From assembly GCF_041053055.1 (NCBI RefSeq), contig NZ_CP163443.1, positions 5,811,001 to 5,875,000 of the forward strand: 64,000 bases of DNA, read 5' to 3'. Numbering within the stretch: the first letter of the stretch is position 1; the number at the start of each line of letters is the position of its first letter. A program made the position numbers and the translations under genes. A model generated the notes under the pieces. That model saw only the letters and a program-made list of their open reading frames with translations, made no database searches and had not been told where the DNA came from. The stretch comes from Streptomyces sp. R41. GTDB taxonomy: Bacteria; Actinomycetota; Actinomycetes; Streptomycetales; Streptomycetaceae. Shown here in pieces: positions 54,357-62,747 of this stretch.

Positions 54357-56888
54357 ATGAGCTGGATCCGGGCGCTGAAGGAGACCGCGCGCTCGGGACT
54401 GACGATCGAGCGGAAACGTCTCGAACCGCTGATCGCGCTGCGGGGCGCCGCCGGGCTCGCGCTGGTGATCGGGGTGAGCCTGTGGGCGTTCGGGCCCGGG
54501 GCGGCGGCGGGGGGTGCGTTCGGGGCGTTCCAGGCGGCGATCGCGACCTTCCAGCGCAGCTGGCGACCGCGTCCCGAGCTGGCGCTCGCCTCCGGCACCA
54601 CCCTGGCCGTCTCCACGTTCGTCGGCTACCTCACCATCACCCACCTGGCCCTGTTCCTGGCGCTGTTGGTGGTGTGGACGTTCGTGGCCGGGATGAGCTG
54701 GGCGGCGGGCCCGACCACCGGCCTGATCGCCACCTCGAACGTGGCGATCATGCTGATCACGGTCACCCTGCCCACCTCGGTCGCGCAGGCCGCGGGCCAC
54801 AGCGCGATGATGATCGCCGGCGGCGTGGTGCAGGCGTCCCTGGTCGCGCTCTTTCCCATACGACGCTGGGGGGCCCACCGCGACGCGCTGGCCGACGCCC
54901 TGGCCGCCGAGGCGGACTACGCGCGCCGACTGTGCCGCGACCCGCTGGCACGCTTCGACCCGGAGCCGCTGATGGAGGCGCGCAACGCGGCCGCCGTCAC
55001 CCAGCGCCAGGCCCGCCGCCGCCCGGCCGAACTCCACGGCCCCCGCGGCCTCGCCGAACGCATCCGCCCCGTCCTCGCCTCCCTCGCCGACCCGGCGATG
55101 GGCGTCCCGACCGAGGGCCCCGAACGCGACCGCGTCCGCGAACTCCTCGCCGCCGCAGCCACGATCCTCGACACCTCCGCCGGCGCCATCCGCCACGGAA
55201 CCCCGGTCTCCCTCCCCCCGGGCGCCGTCGCGGCCTTCAGAACCCCGGACACGTCCGCCATCCTGACGGGCCCGCCCTACCGAGCGGCGAAGCGCCTGGG
55301 AGCCCTGCTCCAGCGCGTGGTGGAAACGGTGGAGGGCGAACGCGACGCGACATCCACGGGCGTACGGGCCGCCGAAGCGCGGCCCCGCCCGGCCAAGACC
55401 CCCGGCCGCCTACGAGCTGCCGGACGCGCGGGTATGCGCGCCGCCGGCCGCCTCCGAACCGCCCTGGCCGTGGGCAGGCATGCCACTAGGGGCGGCACCC
55501 GTCCCGAGGAGAGCGGCACCTCGCAGGGGCCGAGCAGTGCCCCCACCCCGACTCCAGCCCCCACCCCGGGCAAGGGGAAAGCGGGCGGCACCCGTCCCGA
55601 GGAGAGCGGCACCTCGCAACCGCCGAGCAGCGCGCCCAGCTCAAACTCAGCCCCCACTCCGGGGACCCACCACCCCGAGAGCACCCCCACCAAACCCATG
55701 CTCCGCCCCACCCTCCTCGAACTGACCCCCGTGGCCCTCAAAGCCATGCGGGAGGAACTCCACCACGACTCCCAGATCACCCGCCACGCGATCCGCGTGT
55801 CGACCGTCGCCGCCACCGGCTACCTCCTCGGTACCTGGCTCCCCCTCGGCCACGGCTACTGGGCCCCCCTGGCCGCGGTCATGATCATGCGCCCGGACTT
55901 CTCGCAGACCTACAGCCGAGCCGTCGCCCGTTTCGCCGGCACGCTCGTCGGGGTGGCGCTGGCCACGGGCGTCGTCCAGGCGGCACACCCGGGGACGTAC
56001 CTCTTGGGCGCCTTCGCCGTGGTCAGCGCGGGGCTGATGTTCCTGCTGATGCGCACGGGGCAGATCGCCGCCCAGGCCTGCATCGCCGCGTACGTCGTCT
56101 TCCTGCTCGGCATGGGCGGGGAGCAGTTGAACCAGACGGTCCCGGAACGCGTGCTGCTCACCCTCCTGGGCGGACTCCTCGCGGTGATCGCCTACGCCGT
56201 CTACCCGGCCTGGGAGACTCCGCGCCTGCGCCCCCGCCTCGCGGACCGGCTGACCGAACAGGGCCGCTACGCGGCCGCCGTCGTCGCCCGCTACGCCGAT
56301 CCCGGCGGCGGAGGCGACGACGTCCGCAAGGCTCTCCTCGCCTCGCGCGCCGCCCGCGCGGCCTGGCACACGACCGTGACCCGCGCCCAGACGGAGCCGG
56401 TACGCCACCGGGGCCTGCCCCGGACCACGGCCGACGCCGCCGACGAGGCCATCGCCCACATGGGCCGCGTCACCATGCTGCTTGAGGCCCACCTCCCGGA
56501 CCGGGACGCACTCCCGGTCCCGCCCGCCGCCCGCTTCGCCGAGGCCCTGCCCAAGGCCACCCGACAGGGCGCCAAGGCGGTGCGTGAGCGCCGCGTCCCG
56601 CGCTGGGACACGGTCCGCGAGGCCCTGGAGGCCTGGGATCGCGAGGGCGTCCCGAAGGACGGCCCGGCGGCATTCGTCCGCCAGGGCGCGAGGCTGCTCC
56701 TGGAAGCCCTCGACGAGCTCTCCGAGGCCCTGGACACGGCCGTACCCCCGACGACGGCGGAGGGCGGCGAGTCCACACGCGCGAAGCGCACGAAGCACAG
56801 GAAACACGCAAAAAACGTGAAGCACGCGAAACGTGGAAAACATGCGAACGGGCCGCGGAACCCAAAGGATTCCGCGGCCCGAAAATGA
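54357..56888 (+). CDS. FUSC-family membrane protein (aromatic-acid exporter-like)
   Basis: 843-aa inner-membrane protein with two hydrophobic blocks (about 25-170 and 475-625), each followed by a helical cytoplasmic domain, the FUSC/YccS architecture. The second block has the typical YWAPLAAVMIMRPDF near 500. Between the blocks is a Pro/Ser/Thr linker containing a duplicated GGTRPEESGTSQ encoded by a 35-bp repeat (55491-55525 and 55584-55618). The C-terminus is a very basic KHAK-rich tail. The transcription terminator hairpin lies inside the last codons. Confidence 0.87.
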   Translation: MSWIRALKETARSGLTIERKRLEPLIALRGAAGLALVIGVSLWAFGPGAAAGGAFGAFQAAIATFQRSWRPRPELALASGTTLAVSTFVGYLTITHLALFLALLVVWTFVAGMSWAAGPTTGLIATSNVAIMLITVTLPTSVAQAAGHSAMMIAGGVVQASLVALFPIRRWGAHRDALADALAAEADYARRLCRDPLARFDPEPLMEARNAAAVTQRQARRRPAELHGPRGLAERIRPVLASLADPAMGVPTEGPERDRVRELLAAAATILDTSAGAIRHGTPVSLPPGAVAAFRTPDTSAILTGPPYRAAKRLGALLQRVVETVEGERDATSTGVRAAEARPRPAKTPGRLRAAGRAGMRAAGRLRTALAVGRHATRGGTRPEESGTSQGPSSAPTPTPAPTPGKGKAGGTRPEESGTSQPPSSAPSSNSAPTPGTHHPESTPTKPMLRPTLLELTPVALKAMREELHHDSQITRHAIRVSTVAATGYLLGTWLPLGHGYWAPLAAVMIMRPDFSQTYSRAVARFAGTLVGVALATGVVQAAHPGTYLLGAFAVVSAGLMFLLMRTGQIAAQACIAAYVVFLLGMGGEQLNQTVPERVLLTLLGGLLAVIAYAVYPAWETPRLRPRLADRLTEQGRYAAAVVARYADPGGGGDDVRKALLASRAARAAWHTTVTRAQTEPVRHRGLPRTTADAADEAIAHMGRVTMLLEAHLPDRDALPVPPAARFAEALPKATRQGAKAVRERRVPRWDTVREALEAWDREGVPKDGPAAFVRQGARLLLEALDELSEALDTAVPPTTAEGGESTRAKRTKHRKHAKNVKHAKRGKHANGPRNPKDSAARK
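56850..56880 (+). terminator. Hairpin overlapping the 3' end of the FUSC gene
   Basis: An 11-bp perfect stem (GGGCCGCGGAA / TTCCGCGGCCC) with a nine-base loop, eight bases before the end of the stop codon at 56888. Confidence 0.8.
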
Positions 56889-56969
56889 CCAGCCGAACGA
56901 TCAGGCGCTCCGAATGATCACGAGCCCCCGAAGGACCAGGCGCCACCAGCGATCACGCGCCGCGAACGA

Positions 56970-57479
56970 TCAAGACCCCAAGCTCGCCGTAGGCAACCCC
57001 GTGGGCAACTGCTGCGCGCCCTCGCTCTTCACGTAGGACTCCTTGCCGAGCGCGCCCTCCCACGTGATCTTCAGGCTCGTACCGCTGACGGAGTCGACCA
57101 TGCCGACCGCACGGTCCTTGCTGCCGTCCGTGCACTTGAGGCGGATCATCCGCATGCCCGACTCCTCGGCGGCGGTACCGCTGCACACGCTGCCCCCGGT
57201 CGTGAAGAGCGCGGCCTTCTCGCCGGTGACCATCAGTGCCACGGCCTTGCCGCCCGTGGTGGCCAGCCAGCTGCCCTCCAGCTTGCTCTTGGCGCCGGAG
57301 GTGCCGCCCGTGCCGCCGCCCGTGGCGGCCGTCTCCGTCGCGGACGCGCTCGGGCTCGTGGACTTGTCGCCGGAGCCGCCGTCGTCGCTGCTGCAACCGG
57401 TCAGCAGGAGCGCGGCCGCCAGCCCCGCGGTCGCGGCCGCGATACGCGCCTGCCTGCGCGGGAAGGTCGCCGAAGTCAC
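56970..57479 (-). CDS. Small lipoprotein, unknown function
   Basis: 169 aa: signal peptide with lipobox LTGC near residue 28, a Ser/Gly/Thr linker, and a compact C-terminal domain (LEGSWLATTGGKAVALM) with two cysteines (SVCSG, LKCTD). GTG 57479 with GGGGGC upstream gives a normal signal peptide; the frame is open further upstream into the S14 gene. I recognise no family. Confidence 0.78.
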   Translation of the reverse strand: MTSATFPRRQARIAAATAGLAAALLLTGCSSDDGGSGDKSTSPSASATETAATGGGTGGTSGAKSKLEGSWLATTGGKAVALMVTGEKAALFTTGGSVCSGTAAEESGMRMIRLKCTDGSKDRAVGMVDSVSGTSLKITWEGALGKESYVKSEGAQQLPTGLPTASLGS

Positions 57480-57534
57480 TGAAGCCCCCAAGGGTGGGTG
57501 AGGATGCCGAGGTCGCCGGGACGACCGCAGCAAG

Positions 57535-57840
57535 CTACCAGGAGGACTTGCGAACCCCGGGGAGGAATCCGGCGTGCGCTTGCTCACGCAGATTCACCCG
57601 GGAGAGGCCGAAGGTACGCAGATAACCGCGCGGGCGGCCGTCCACGCTGTCCCGGTTGCGTACGCGGGTGGCGCTCGCGTCGCGCGGCTGCCTGCGCAGT
57701 TCCTCCTGCGCCGCGACCCGTTCGGCATCCGTCGAGGACGGCCGGCGGATGATCTCCTTCAGCTCGGCCCGCCGGGCGGCGTGCCGCGCGACGATCTCCT
57801 GGCGCTTCTCGTTCTTCGCGATCTTGCTCTTCTTCGCCAT
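57535..57840 (-). CDS. rpsN: 30S ribosomal protein S14, zinc-independent paralogue
   Basis: 101 aa. Typical S14 sequence ([37 protein letters not shown]) without the CxxC zinc ribbon of the C+ form. Such C- paralogues replace the zinc form during zinc starvation under Zur control. Its ATG shares one base with the L28 stop (TGATG), so both are made from one mRNA. Confidence 0.95.
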   Translation of the reverse strand: MAKKSKIAKNEKRQEIVARHAARRAELKEIIRRPSSTDAERVAAQEELRRQPRDASATRVRNRDSVDGRPRGYLRTFGLSRVNLREQAHAGFLPGVRKSSW

Positions 57841-58076
57841 CAGACCTTCACTCCCCGGGCGCGGATCCGCGCCACCGCCGCCTCGACGCCGATCGTGTCG
57901 ACCGTCTTGATCCCCTTCGCGCTCAGCCGCAGCCGTACGTAGCGGCCCTCGCTCGGCAGCCAGTAGCGCTTGCGCTGGACGTTCGGGTCGAAACGGCGGG
58001 AGGTGCGCCGGTGGGAGTGCGAGATCTGGTTGCCGAAGCCCGGCCGGGCGCCGGTCAGCATGCAGTGGGCGGACAA
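57840..58076 (-). CDS. rpmB: 50S ribosomal protein L28, zinc-independent paralogue
   Basis: 78 aa with the L28 pattern ([27 protein letters not shown]). The start is TTG 58076, giving the canonical MSAHC N-terminus, with GAGAGG nine bases upstream; the ATG five codons later would remove it. First gene of a two-gene operon with S14, divergent from the L33-L31-CobW-S18 genes across a Zur-like box. Confidence 0.93.
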   Translation of the reverse strand: MSAHCMLTGARPGFGNQISHSHRRTSRRFDPNVQRKRYWLPSEGRYVRLRLSAKGIKTVDTIGVEAAVARIRARGVKV

Positions 58077-58112
58077 GGTGACGCACCTCTCGTGATCGCT
58101 GGCCAGTGACTA

Positions 58113-58141
58113 CTGGCAATGGGATTCATTTTCAGTAAGAT
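58113..58141 (+). promoter_or_regulatory. Zur-like box and leaderless promoter for the C- ribosomal genes
   Basis: CTGGCA (58113-58118), a 17-bp spacer and TAAGAT (58136-58141) lie seven bases from the rpmG ATG at 58149, predicting a leaderless mRNA. Overlapping it, 58117-58134 reads on the - strand TGAAAATGAATCCCATTG. Its left half matches the Streptomyces Zur box (TGAAAATGA) well, the right half poorly. Confidence 0.65.
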
Positions 58142-58148
58142 ACCAGGC

Positions 58149-58313
58149 ATGGCACGCAACGAACTCCGTCCGGTCATCAAGCTCCGGTCCACCGCCGGGA
58201 CCGGCTACACCTACGTCACCCGCAAGAACCGCCGGAACGACCCGGACCGGATGACCCTGCGCAAGTACGACCCGGTCGCGGGCCGCCACGTCGACTTCCG
58301 AGAGGAGCGCTGA
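58149..58313 (+). CDS. rpmG: 50S ribosomal protein L33, zinc-independent paralogue
   Basis: 54 aa, [29 protein letters not shown], the standard L33 sequence without cysteines. The start at 58149 is preferred to an in-frame ATG at 58119, which lies upstream of the -10 element. First gene of the forward zinc-starvation operon. Confidence 0.95.
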   Translation: MARNELRPVIKLRSTAGTGYTYVTRKNRRNDPDRMTLRKYDPVAGRHVDFREER

Positions 58314-58318
58314 CCGCC

Positions 58319-58567
58319 ATGCGCGAGGGAATCCACCCGGCGTACGGCCCGGTCGTCTTCCGGGACCGCGCCGCGAACCACGCCTTCCTCACCCGCTCGA
58401 CCATGACGAGTGAGAAGACGATCGAGTGGGAGGACGGCAACACCTACCCGGTGGTCGACGTCGAGATCTCGAACGTCAGCCACCCCTTCTACACGGGCAA
58501 CGCGCGCGTCCTGGACACGGCCGGGCGCGTCGAGCGCTTCGAGCGCCGTTACGGAAAGCGGAGCTGA
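58319..58567 (+). CDS. rpmE2: 50S ribosomal protein L31 type B
   Basis: 82 aa. The pattern [19 protein letters not shown] and [28 protein letters not shown] identifies the type B (zinc-free) L31. It starts five bases after the rpmG stop and is followed by the CobW-like gene after two bases. Confidence 0.95.
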   Translation: MREGIHPAYGPVVFRDRAANHAFLTRSTMTSEKTIEWEDGNTYPVVDVEISNVSHPFYTGNARVLDTAGRVERFERRYGKRS

Positions 58568-58569
58568 AG

Positions 58570-59832
58570 GTGGCCGAGCTCTCCGTCGCGATCGTCGGCG
58601 GACTGCACGCCGATGCCCGCAGGGCGGCCGTCGAGCGCCTGCTGACGGCCGTCCCGGGCAGCGTCGCGCTCCACCACGACCTGGCCACGGCCGCGGCGGG
58701 CACGGTCGTCCGTACGGTCCGTGACCGCACCGGCATCCTCTCCGCCGGCGAAGCGCCCCTGGTCAACGACTGCGCGTGCTGCGCACTGCGCGAGGACCTG
58801 GTGCCCGAACTGGAACGGCTCGCGGACGCCGGCCTCACCCGGCTCGCGATCGTCGAGCTGTGGGACTCCGTCGAGCCCAAGGCCATGGCCGAGGTCGTGG
58901 CGTCGAGCGGCCTGACGCTGACCGGCGTGATCACCGCCGTCGACCCGGCGCTGCTGCTCCCCTACCTCGGAAACGGCGACGACCTCGCCGACGGCGGCCT
59001 CGCCGCGGCCGCCAACGACCAGCGCACCGTCGCCGACACCTTCGCCCGCCAGCTCGAGTACGCCCCCGTCCTCGCCGTGGCCGACTCACAGGAGGCCGAC
59101 GACGAGGACCGCGCCCTGCTCGCGCAGTTGCACCCGACGGCCCGCCAAGTACCCATCAACGGCACCGCTTCGGCGGACCCTGATGCGTCCGGGGCCGGCT
59201 CGGCGGGCCCCGGTCTGCCGGGTGCCGGGTCGTCCGGCCCGGACGTGCCGGCACCCGGGTGGTTCGGCTCGGCCTCAGTGCCGGGCGGGTCGCGCTCGGC
59301 GCTCGCCGAGGCCGCGCTCGCCGGGTTCGACGTCGAGGCCGCCGCCGCGGCCCAGCACCCCGCCTGTGCGCTGCTCCCGGCCGAGGCCGACGCGCACGGT
59401 GTCTCCACCCTCGTATGGCACCGGCGCCGTCCGTTCCACCCGGAGCGGCTGTATGCCGCACTGGAGGACCTGACCTGCGCGGCCGCGCGCAGCCGGGGGC
59501 GGTTCTGGCTCGCGGACCGGCCCGACACGCTGCTGCACTGGGACGCCGCCGGGGGAGCGCTGTGCGTGGAGAGCGCGGGCCCGTGGCTCGCCTCGCTGCC
59601 GGACGCGGCGTGGGACATGGTCCCGCCGGTGCGCCGGGCCGCCGCCGCGCTCGACTGGCACCCGGAGCACGGGGACTGCTGCCAGCACCTCGTCTTCACC
59701 TCGCCCGGGCTCGACCGCGAGGGGCTCGAACTGCTCCTGGAGTCCTGCCTGTTGACCGACACCGAGTACGCCGCCGGGCGCGCCGCCTGGAAGCGGCTCC
59801 CGCCCGCCTTCGACACCCTCCTGGAAGTCTGA
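58570..59832 (+). CDS. CobW/COG0523-like putative metallochaperone with degenerate P-loop
   Basis: 420 aa from GTG 58570. The family CxCC metal site is present ([12 protein letters not shown] near 70), as is a CobW C-terminal domain (about 285-415, [13 protein letters not shown]...[11 protein letters not shown]). The N-terminal nucleotide site, normally GxxGxGKT, here reads [17 protein letters not shown] and has no GKT. A Gly/Ser/Pro-rich linker lies near 200-235. Position among Zur-type ribosomal genes suggests zinc delivery or salvage. Whether it can bind GTP is doubtful from the sequence. Confidence 0.88.
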   Translation: MAELSVAIVGGLHADARRAAVERLLTAVPGSVALHHDLATAAAGTVVRTVRDRTGILSAGEAPLVNDCACCALREDLVPELERLADAGLTRLAIVELWDSVEPKAMAEVVASSGLTLTGVITAVDPALLLPYLGNGDDLADGGLAAAANDQRTVADTFARQLEYAPVLAVADSQEADDEDRALLAQLHPTARQVPINGTASADPDASGAGSAGPGLPGAGSSGPDVPAPGWFGSASVPGGSRSALAEAALAGFDVEAAAAAQHPACALLPAEADAHGVSTLVWHRRRPFHPERLYAALEDLTCAAARSRGRFWLADRPDTLLHWDAAGGALCVESAGPWLASLPDAAWDMVPPVRRAAAALDWHPEHGDCCQHLVFTSPGLDREGLELLLESCLLTDTEYAAGRAAWKRLPPAFDTLLEV

Positions 59833-59840
59833 GAAGCCTG

Positions 59841-60074
59841 ATGCCCCGCAAGACCGAACGCAAGCCCGCCAAGTCCCGCCCGAATCCGCTGGACCGCGAC
59901 GGGATCACGTACATCGACTACAAGGACACCGATCTGCTGCGGAAGTTCGTCTCCGACCGCGGCAAGATCCGCAGCCGTCGCGTCACGCGCGTGACCGCGC
60001 GGCAGCAGCGGATGCTGGCCCGCGCCATCAAGAACGCGCGGGAGATGGCGCTGCTGCCGTACTCGTCCCGGTAG
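59841..60074 (+). CDS. rpsR2: 30S ribosomal protein S18, paralogue
   Basis: 77 aa; S18 core [35 protein letters not shown]. It has no cysteines, as expected of the zinc-independent form. Last gene of the forward operon, eight bases after the CobW-like gene. Confidence 0.95.
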   Translation: MPRKTERKPAKSRPNPLDRDGITYIDYKDTDLLRKFVSDRGKIRSRRVTRVTARQQRMLARAIKNAREMALLPYSSR

Positions 60075-60095
60075 GCCCGACCGGGAGTGCACAGG

Positions 60096-60142
60096 TAGGA
60101 GATTCCCTACGGTTGACCCGTAGGGAATCTCCTATCTATTGT
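60096..60142 (+). promoter_or_regulatory. Palindromic operator and promoter of the glyoxalase-arsR operon
   Basis: A perfect 17-bp inverted repeat (TAGGAGATTCCCTACGG at 60096-60112, complement at 60118-60134) is centred on TTGAC. TTGACC (60113-60118), an 18-bp spacer and TATTGT (60137-60142) form a promoter; the ATG at 60150 is eight bases on, so the mRNA is probably leaderless. Likely site of the ArsR repressor encoded in the operon. It could also act as the terminator for rpsR2. Confidence 0.7.
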
Positions 60143-60149
60143 CGTATCC

Positions 60150-60542
60150 ATGAAACCCATGGAACCCACGAACATCACCCACGCCTCCTTCGTCACCCTC
60201 CCGGTCGCCGACCAGGAGCGCGCCCTGCGCTTCTACACGGACGTACTCGGCTTCGAGGTCACCGCGGACCGGGACATGCCTCCCGGGCGGTGGCTGCAGG
60301 TCGCGCCCAAGGGGGCGCAGACCGTCTTCACGCTCTCGGGTCCGGGGATGGGCGGTTTCGTGCCCGGCGAGACCCGGGGGATCATGTTGGTCACGACCGA
60401 TGTCGACGCCGACTGCGCGCGGCTCGCCGCCGCGGGCGTCACGGTGGAAGGTCCCGACGACCTCCCCTGGGGCCGCATGGCCTCGTTCCGCGACCCGGAC
60501 GGCAACGGTCTGATGCTGATCACGGAGAAGGAAGGCTTCTGA
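60150..60542 (+). CDS. Glyoxalase/VOC-family protein
   Basis: 130-aa vicinal-oxygen-chelate fold protein, two beta-alpha-beta-beta-beta modules (ASFVTLPVADQERALRFYTDVLGFEV and GIMLVTTDVDADCARLAAAGV), ending ASFRDPDGNGLMLIT. Could be a dioxygenase, isomerase or resistance protein. It is first in a three-gene operon with an ArsR regulator and an SRPBCC protein. Confidence 0.9.
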   Translation: MKPMEPTNITHASFVTLPVADQERALRFYTDVLGFEVTADRDMPPGRWLQVAPKGAQTVFTLSGPGMGGFVPGETRGIMLVTTDVDADCARLAAAGVTVEGPDDLPWGRMASFRDPDGNGLMLITEKEGF

Positions 60543-60549
60543 TCGCGCC

Positions 60550-60894
60550 ATGACGACCATCGGGGCCCATGAGGACCGCCTCTTCGCCGCGCTCGCCAAC
60601 GCCACCCGCCGAGAGGTGCTGCGGCTGCTGCGCGACGACGGGCCCCAGCCCGTCCAGGCGATCGCCGACCACTTCGACATGCGCCGCCCGAGCCTCTCGG
60701 AACACCTCAAGGTGCTCCGGGAGGCCGGCCTGGTGTCGGAGGAGCGCGCGGGACGGCAGCGGATCTACCGCCTGGAGGCCGCGCCGCTCGCCGACGTGCA
60801 GGACTGGCTCCACCCGTACGAGCGGTTCTGGCGCGACAGGCTCAAGGGCCTCGGCGATCTCCTGGACCGCATGCCCGACGATGACGAGACATGA
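60550..60894 (+). CDS. ArsR-family transcriptional regulator
   Basis: 114-aa winged-helix regulator: LANATRREVLRLLRDDGPQPVQAIADHFDMRRPSLSEHLKVLREAGLV. No metal-binding ELCVCDL motif is seen, so it is of the non-metal type usually found with an SRPBCC partner. It probably represses its own operon at the upstream palindrome. ATG 60550; the stop overlaps the next gene (ATGA). Confidence 0.92.
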   Translation: MTTIGAHEDRLFAALANATRREVLRLLRDDGPQPVQAIADHFDMRRPSLSEHLKVLREAGLVSEERAGRQRIYRLEAAPLADVQDWLHPYERFWRDRLKGLGDLLDRMPDDDET

Positions 60895-61364
60895 GCCCCG
60901 TTTCGCAGTCCGAGCCGGCGGATGACCTGACGACCATCCGCGTCGACCAGTTCCTCCCGCACCCGCCCGCCAAGGTCTGGCGCGCCCTCACCGAGCCCGA
61001 GCTGCTCGTGCAGTGGCAGATGCAGGGATCGGAGGACTTCCGGCTCGAAGTCGGCCACCAGTACACGCTGACATCGGTCCCGCGCCCCAACTCGAAGTTC
61101 TCCGGCACCGTTGACGTGCGCGTTCTCGCGTACGAGCCGGAGCGGATGCTGCGCGTCCGGTGGGCGGACGCCGATCCCGCCAATCCCGCGGATTGGACCA
61201 TTACTTGGACACTGGAACACGAAGGCCGCGGTACGCGTCTGTTCCTAGTACACGAGGGATTCGATCCGGACGATCCCGCACAGATGATGGCGCGGAAGAT
61301 CATGGACGGGGGCTGGAGGTCGCATGTGATGCGAGCTCTGGGGAATGCGCTGGACCGGCTGTAG
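60891..61364 (+). CDS. SRPBCC/AHSA1-like ligand-binding protein
   Basis: 157-aa START-like fold protein: FLPHPPAKVWRALTEPELLVQWQM at the N-terminus and a C-terminal helix MARKIMDGGWRSHVMRALGNAL. The ArsR-AHSA1 pair is a common actinobacterial arrangement, where the SRPBCC protein may bind the small-molecule signal. Overlaps arsR by four bases. Confidence 0.9.
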   Translation: MSPVSQSEPADDLTTIRVDQFLPHPPAKVWRALTEPELLVQWQMQGSEDFRLEVGHQYTLTSVPRPNSKFSGTVDVRVLAYEPERMLRVRWADADPANPADWTITWTLEHEGRGTRLFLVHEGFDPDDPAQMMARKIMDGGWRSHVMRALGNALDRL

Positions 61365-61456
61365 TCCTTTTGCGGGCCGGTGAGCAGCAGGCCGTAGTCG
61401 CGCGAACAACAGCTGGTAGTCAAGCGCCGGTAAAAGCTGTAACCGTAGGACCACCC

Positions 61457-61506
61457 CGCGTGCACGTGCATCTGCCCATGCATCTGCACATGAACAGAGC
61501 TATGAT
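61457..61506 (+). promoter_or_regulatory. Shared 31-bp element and -10 box upstream of the DUF397 gene
   Basis: 61457-61487 contains GTGCACGTGCATCTGC followed by CCATGCATCTGC, an inner direct repeat of TGCATCTGC. The same 31 bp with one mismatch occurs on the opposite strand at 62524-62554. A perfect-looking TATGAT lies at 61501-61506, so the element covers the -35 region. Confidence 0.7.
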
Positions 61507-61568
61507 CCGGGTCAGTTGACCACTGCATCTATGGCCACTTCAGCCACTGCACGACCGGGGAGCGACCT

Positions 61569-61853
61569 GTGGACCACGACGTGTACGACGTGGATGACGT
61601 GTACGACGGCATGGCTGACGACGTGTACAACGGCATGGCTGCGACCGCGCTGGACGGGGTGGCCTGGCAGAAGAGCCGGCACAGCAACTCGCAGGGTTCC
61701 TGCGTGGAGTTCGCCCGGCTGCCCGGCGGCGAGGTGGCCGTGCGGAATTCGCGGTTCCCCGAGGGGCCCGCGCTCGTCTACACGCGTGCCGAGATAGAAG
61801 CGATGCTCCTGGGCATCAAGGACGGCGAGTTCGACCACCTGATCGCGGGCTGA
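61569..61853 (+). CDS. DUF397 protein (BldB/WhiJ-locus type)
   Basis: 94 aa. The DUF397 core is clear: WQKSRHSNSQGSCVEFARLPGGEVAVRNSRFP. The N-terminus is acidic with repeats (YDVDDVYDGMADDVYNGMA). Such small proteins usually pair with an XRE-DUF5753 regulator, as here. GTG 61569 follows GGGAGC. It converges on the anti-sigma gene across a strong hairpin. Confidence 0.9.
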   Translation: MDHDVYDVDDVYDGMADDVYNGMAATALDGVAWQKSRHSNSQGSCVEFARLPGGEVAVRNSRFPEGPALVYTRAEIEAMLLGIKDGEFDHLIAG

Positions 61854-61915
61854 TGACGCGCGATCGCCGACACGACCGAGGGCGATCGCCGCTCGACGCT
61901 GCGTAACGCGCGTAG

Positions 61916-61943
61916 AACCGCGGCGCCAAAAGGCGCCGCGGTT
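61916..61943. terminator. Bidirectional terminator between DUF397 and anti-sigma genes
   Basis: A 12-bp perfect stem (AACCGCGGCGCC / GGCGCCGCGGTT) with an AAAA loop and T-rich tail, placed between two convergent genes. Confidence 0.92.
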
Positions 61944-61945
61944 TC

Positions 61946-62449
61946 CTATTCGGTGGCCACCGGCGGCTGGAGCCGGAACAGCGCCCACACGACCTTGCCG
62001 CTGAGCGTGCCCGCGAGCGGGTGCCAGCCCCAGCCGTCGGCGAACGAGTCGACCAGGAAGAGGCCGCGGCCCGATTCCGCCGAGAAGTCGTCCGAGTCGC
62101 CCGCGACCGGGCTGTCGTGACTGGGGTCGCGCACCGCGCATACCAGACGTGAGGTCCACCGCATCAAGTGCAGCCGCACGGGCGGGCCTTGGTCGTCCCG
62201 AGGGGTGTCCGAGGGCAGTGCGTGCCGCAGCGCGTTGGTGACCAGCTCGGAGACCACCAGACAGACGTCGTCGAAGCGGTCGCCGATGTCCCACTGGTCC
62301 AGCGTTCTGCGGGTGAACTGCCGTGCTTCGCGCACTGCTTCGTAGCGGGCGGGCAGGGCGCAGGAAGCGGCGTCGGACACGGCCGCGGGATCGAGCGGCG
62401 GAAGTCCCTGCCGTAAGGGCTCGAGCATGGTCGATCCATTCGTCCCCAT
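61946..62449 (-). CDS. Anti-sigma factor-like ATP-binding protein (RsbW type)
   Basis: About 167 aa from ATG 62449. HATPase_c_2 motifs: VVSELVTNALRHAL (N-box) near 70 and SGRGLFLVDSFADGWGW (G1 box) near 125. Cytoplasmic serine kinase/ATPase fold; in WhiJ-type loci its target is unknown. The frame is open to 62551, but that part reads through the shared promoter element, so the shorter start is preferred. Confidence 0.85.
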   Translation of the reverse strand: MGTNGSTMLEPLRQGLPPLDPAAVSDAASCALPARYEAVREARQFTRRTLDQWDIGDRFDDVCLVVSELVTNALRHALPSDTPRDDQGPPVRLHLMRWTSRLVCAVRDPSHDSPVAGDSDDFSAESGRGLFLVDSFADGWGWHPLAGTLSGKVVWALFRLQPPVATE

Positions 62450-62523
62450 GCGAGGCACTCCCGGGTGTTCGCGGTCGTTGCGATGCAGCGGTGGCGCGGG
62501 GACCATGGTTCCGAATGCGTACA

Positions 62524-62554
62524 GCAGATGCAAGGGCAGATGCACGTGCACGCG
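62524..62554 (-). promoter_or_regulatory. Second copy of the 31-bp element, upstream of the anti-sigma gene
   Basis: Read on the - strand, this matches 61457-61487 with a single mismatch at the centre. It lies 75 bp upstream of ATG 62449. A clear -10 box at the equivalent spacing is not seen. Confidence 0.65.
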
Positions 62555-62747
62555 CCCGAATTAGACCTTCGTCTACCAGTTCTTGCTCATTTCTTCTGTC
62601 ACCTTCTTCCCTCTTGTTGCCCCTCTCCTGATCTTTTCGTGCGTGGCTCCTTTGGCTACTTTCCGTTTCCGTAATCGAACGAGTACTGCTTGAAGTGTTT
62701 TAGTGGCAGACTTCGGCCCCTGAAGACGGTTGGGGAGGCGGACGAAC

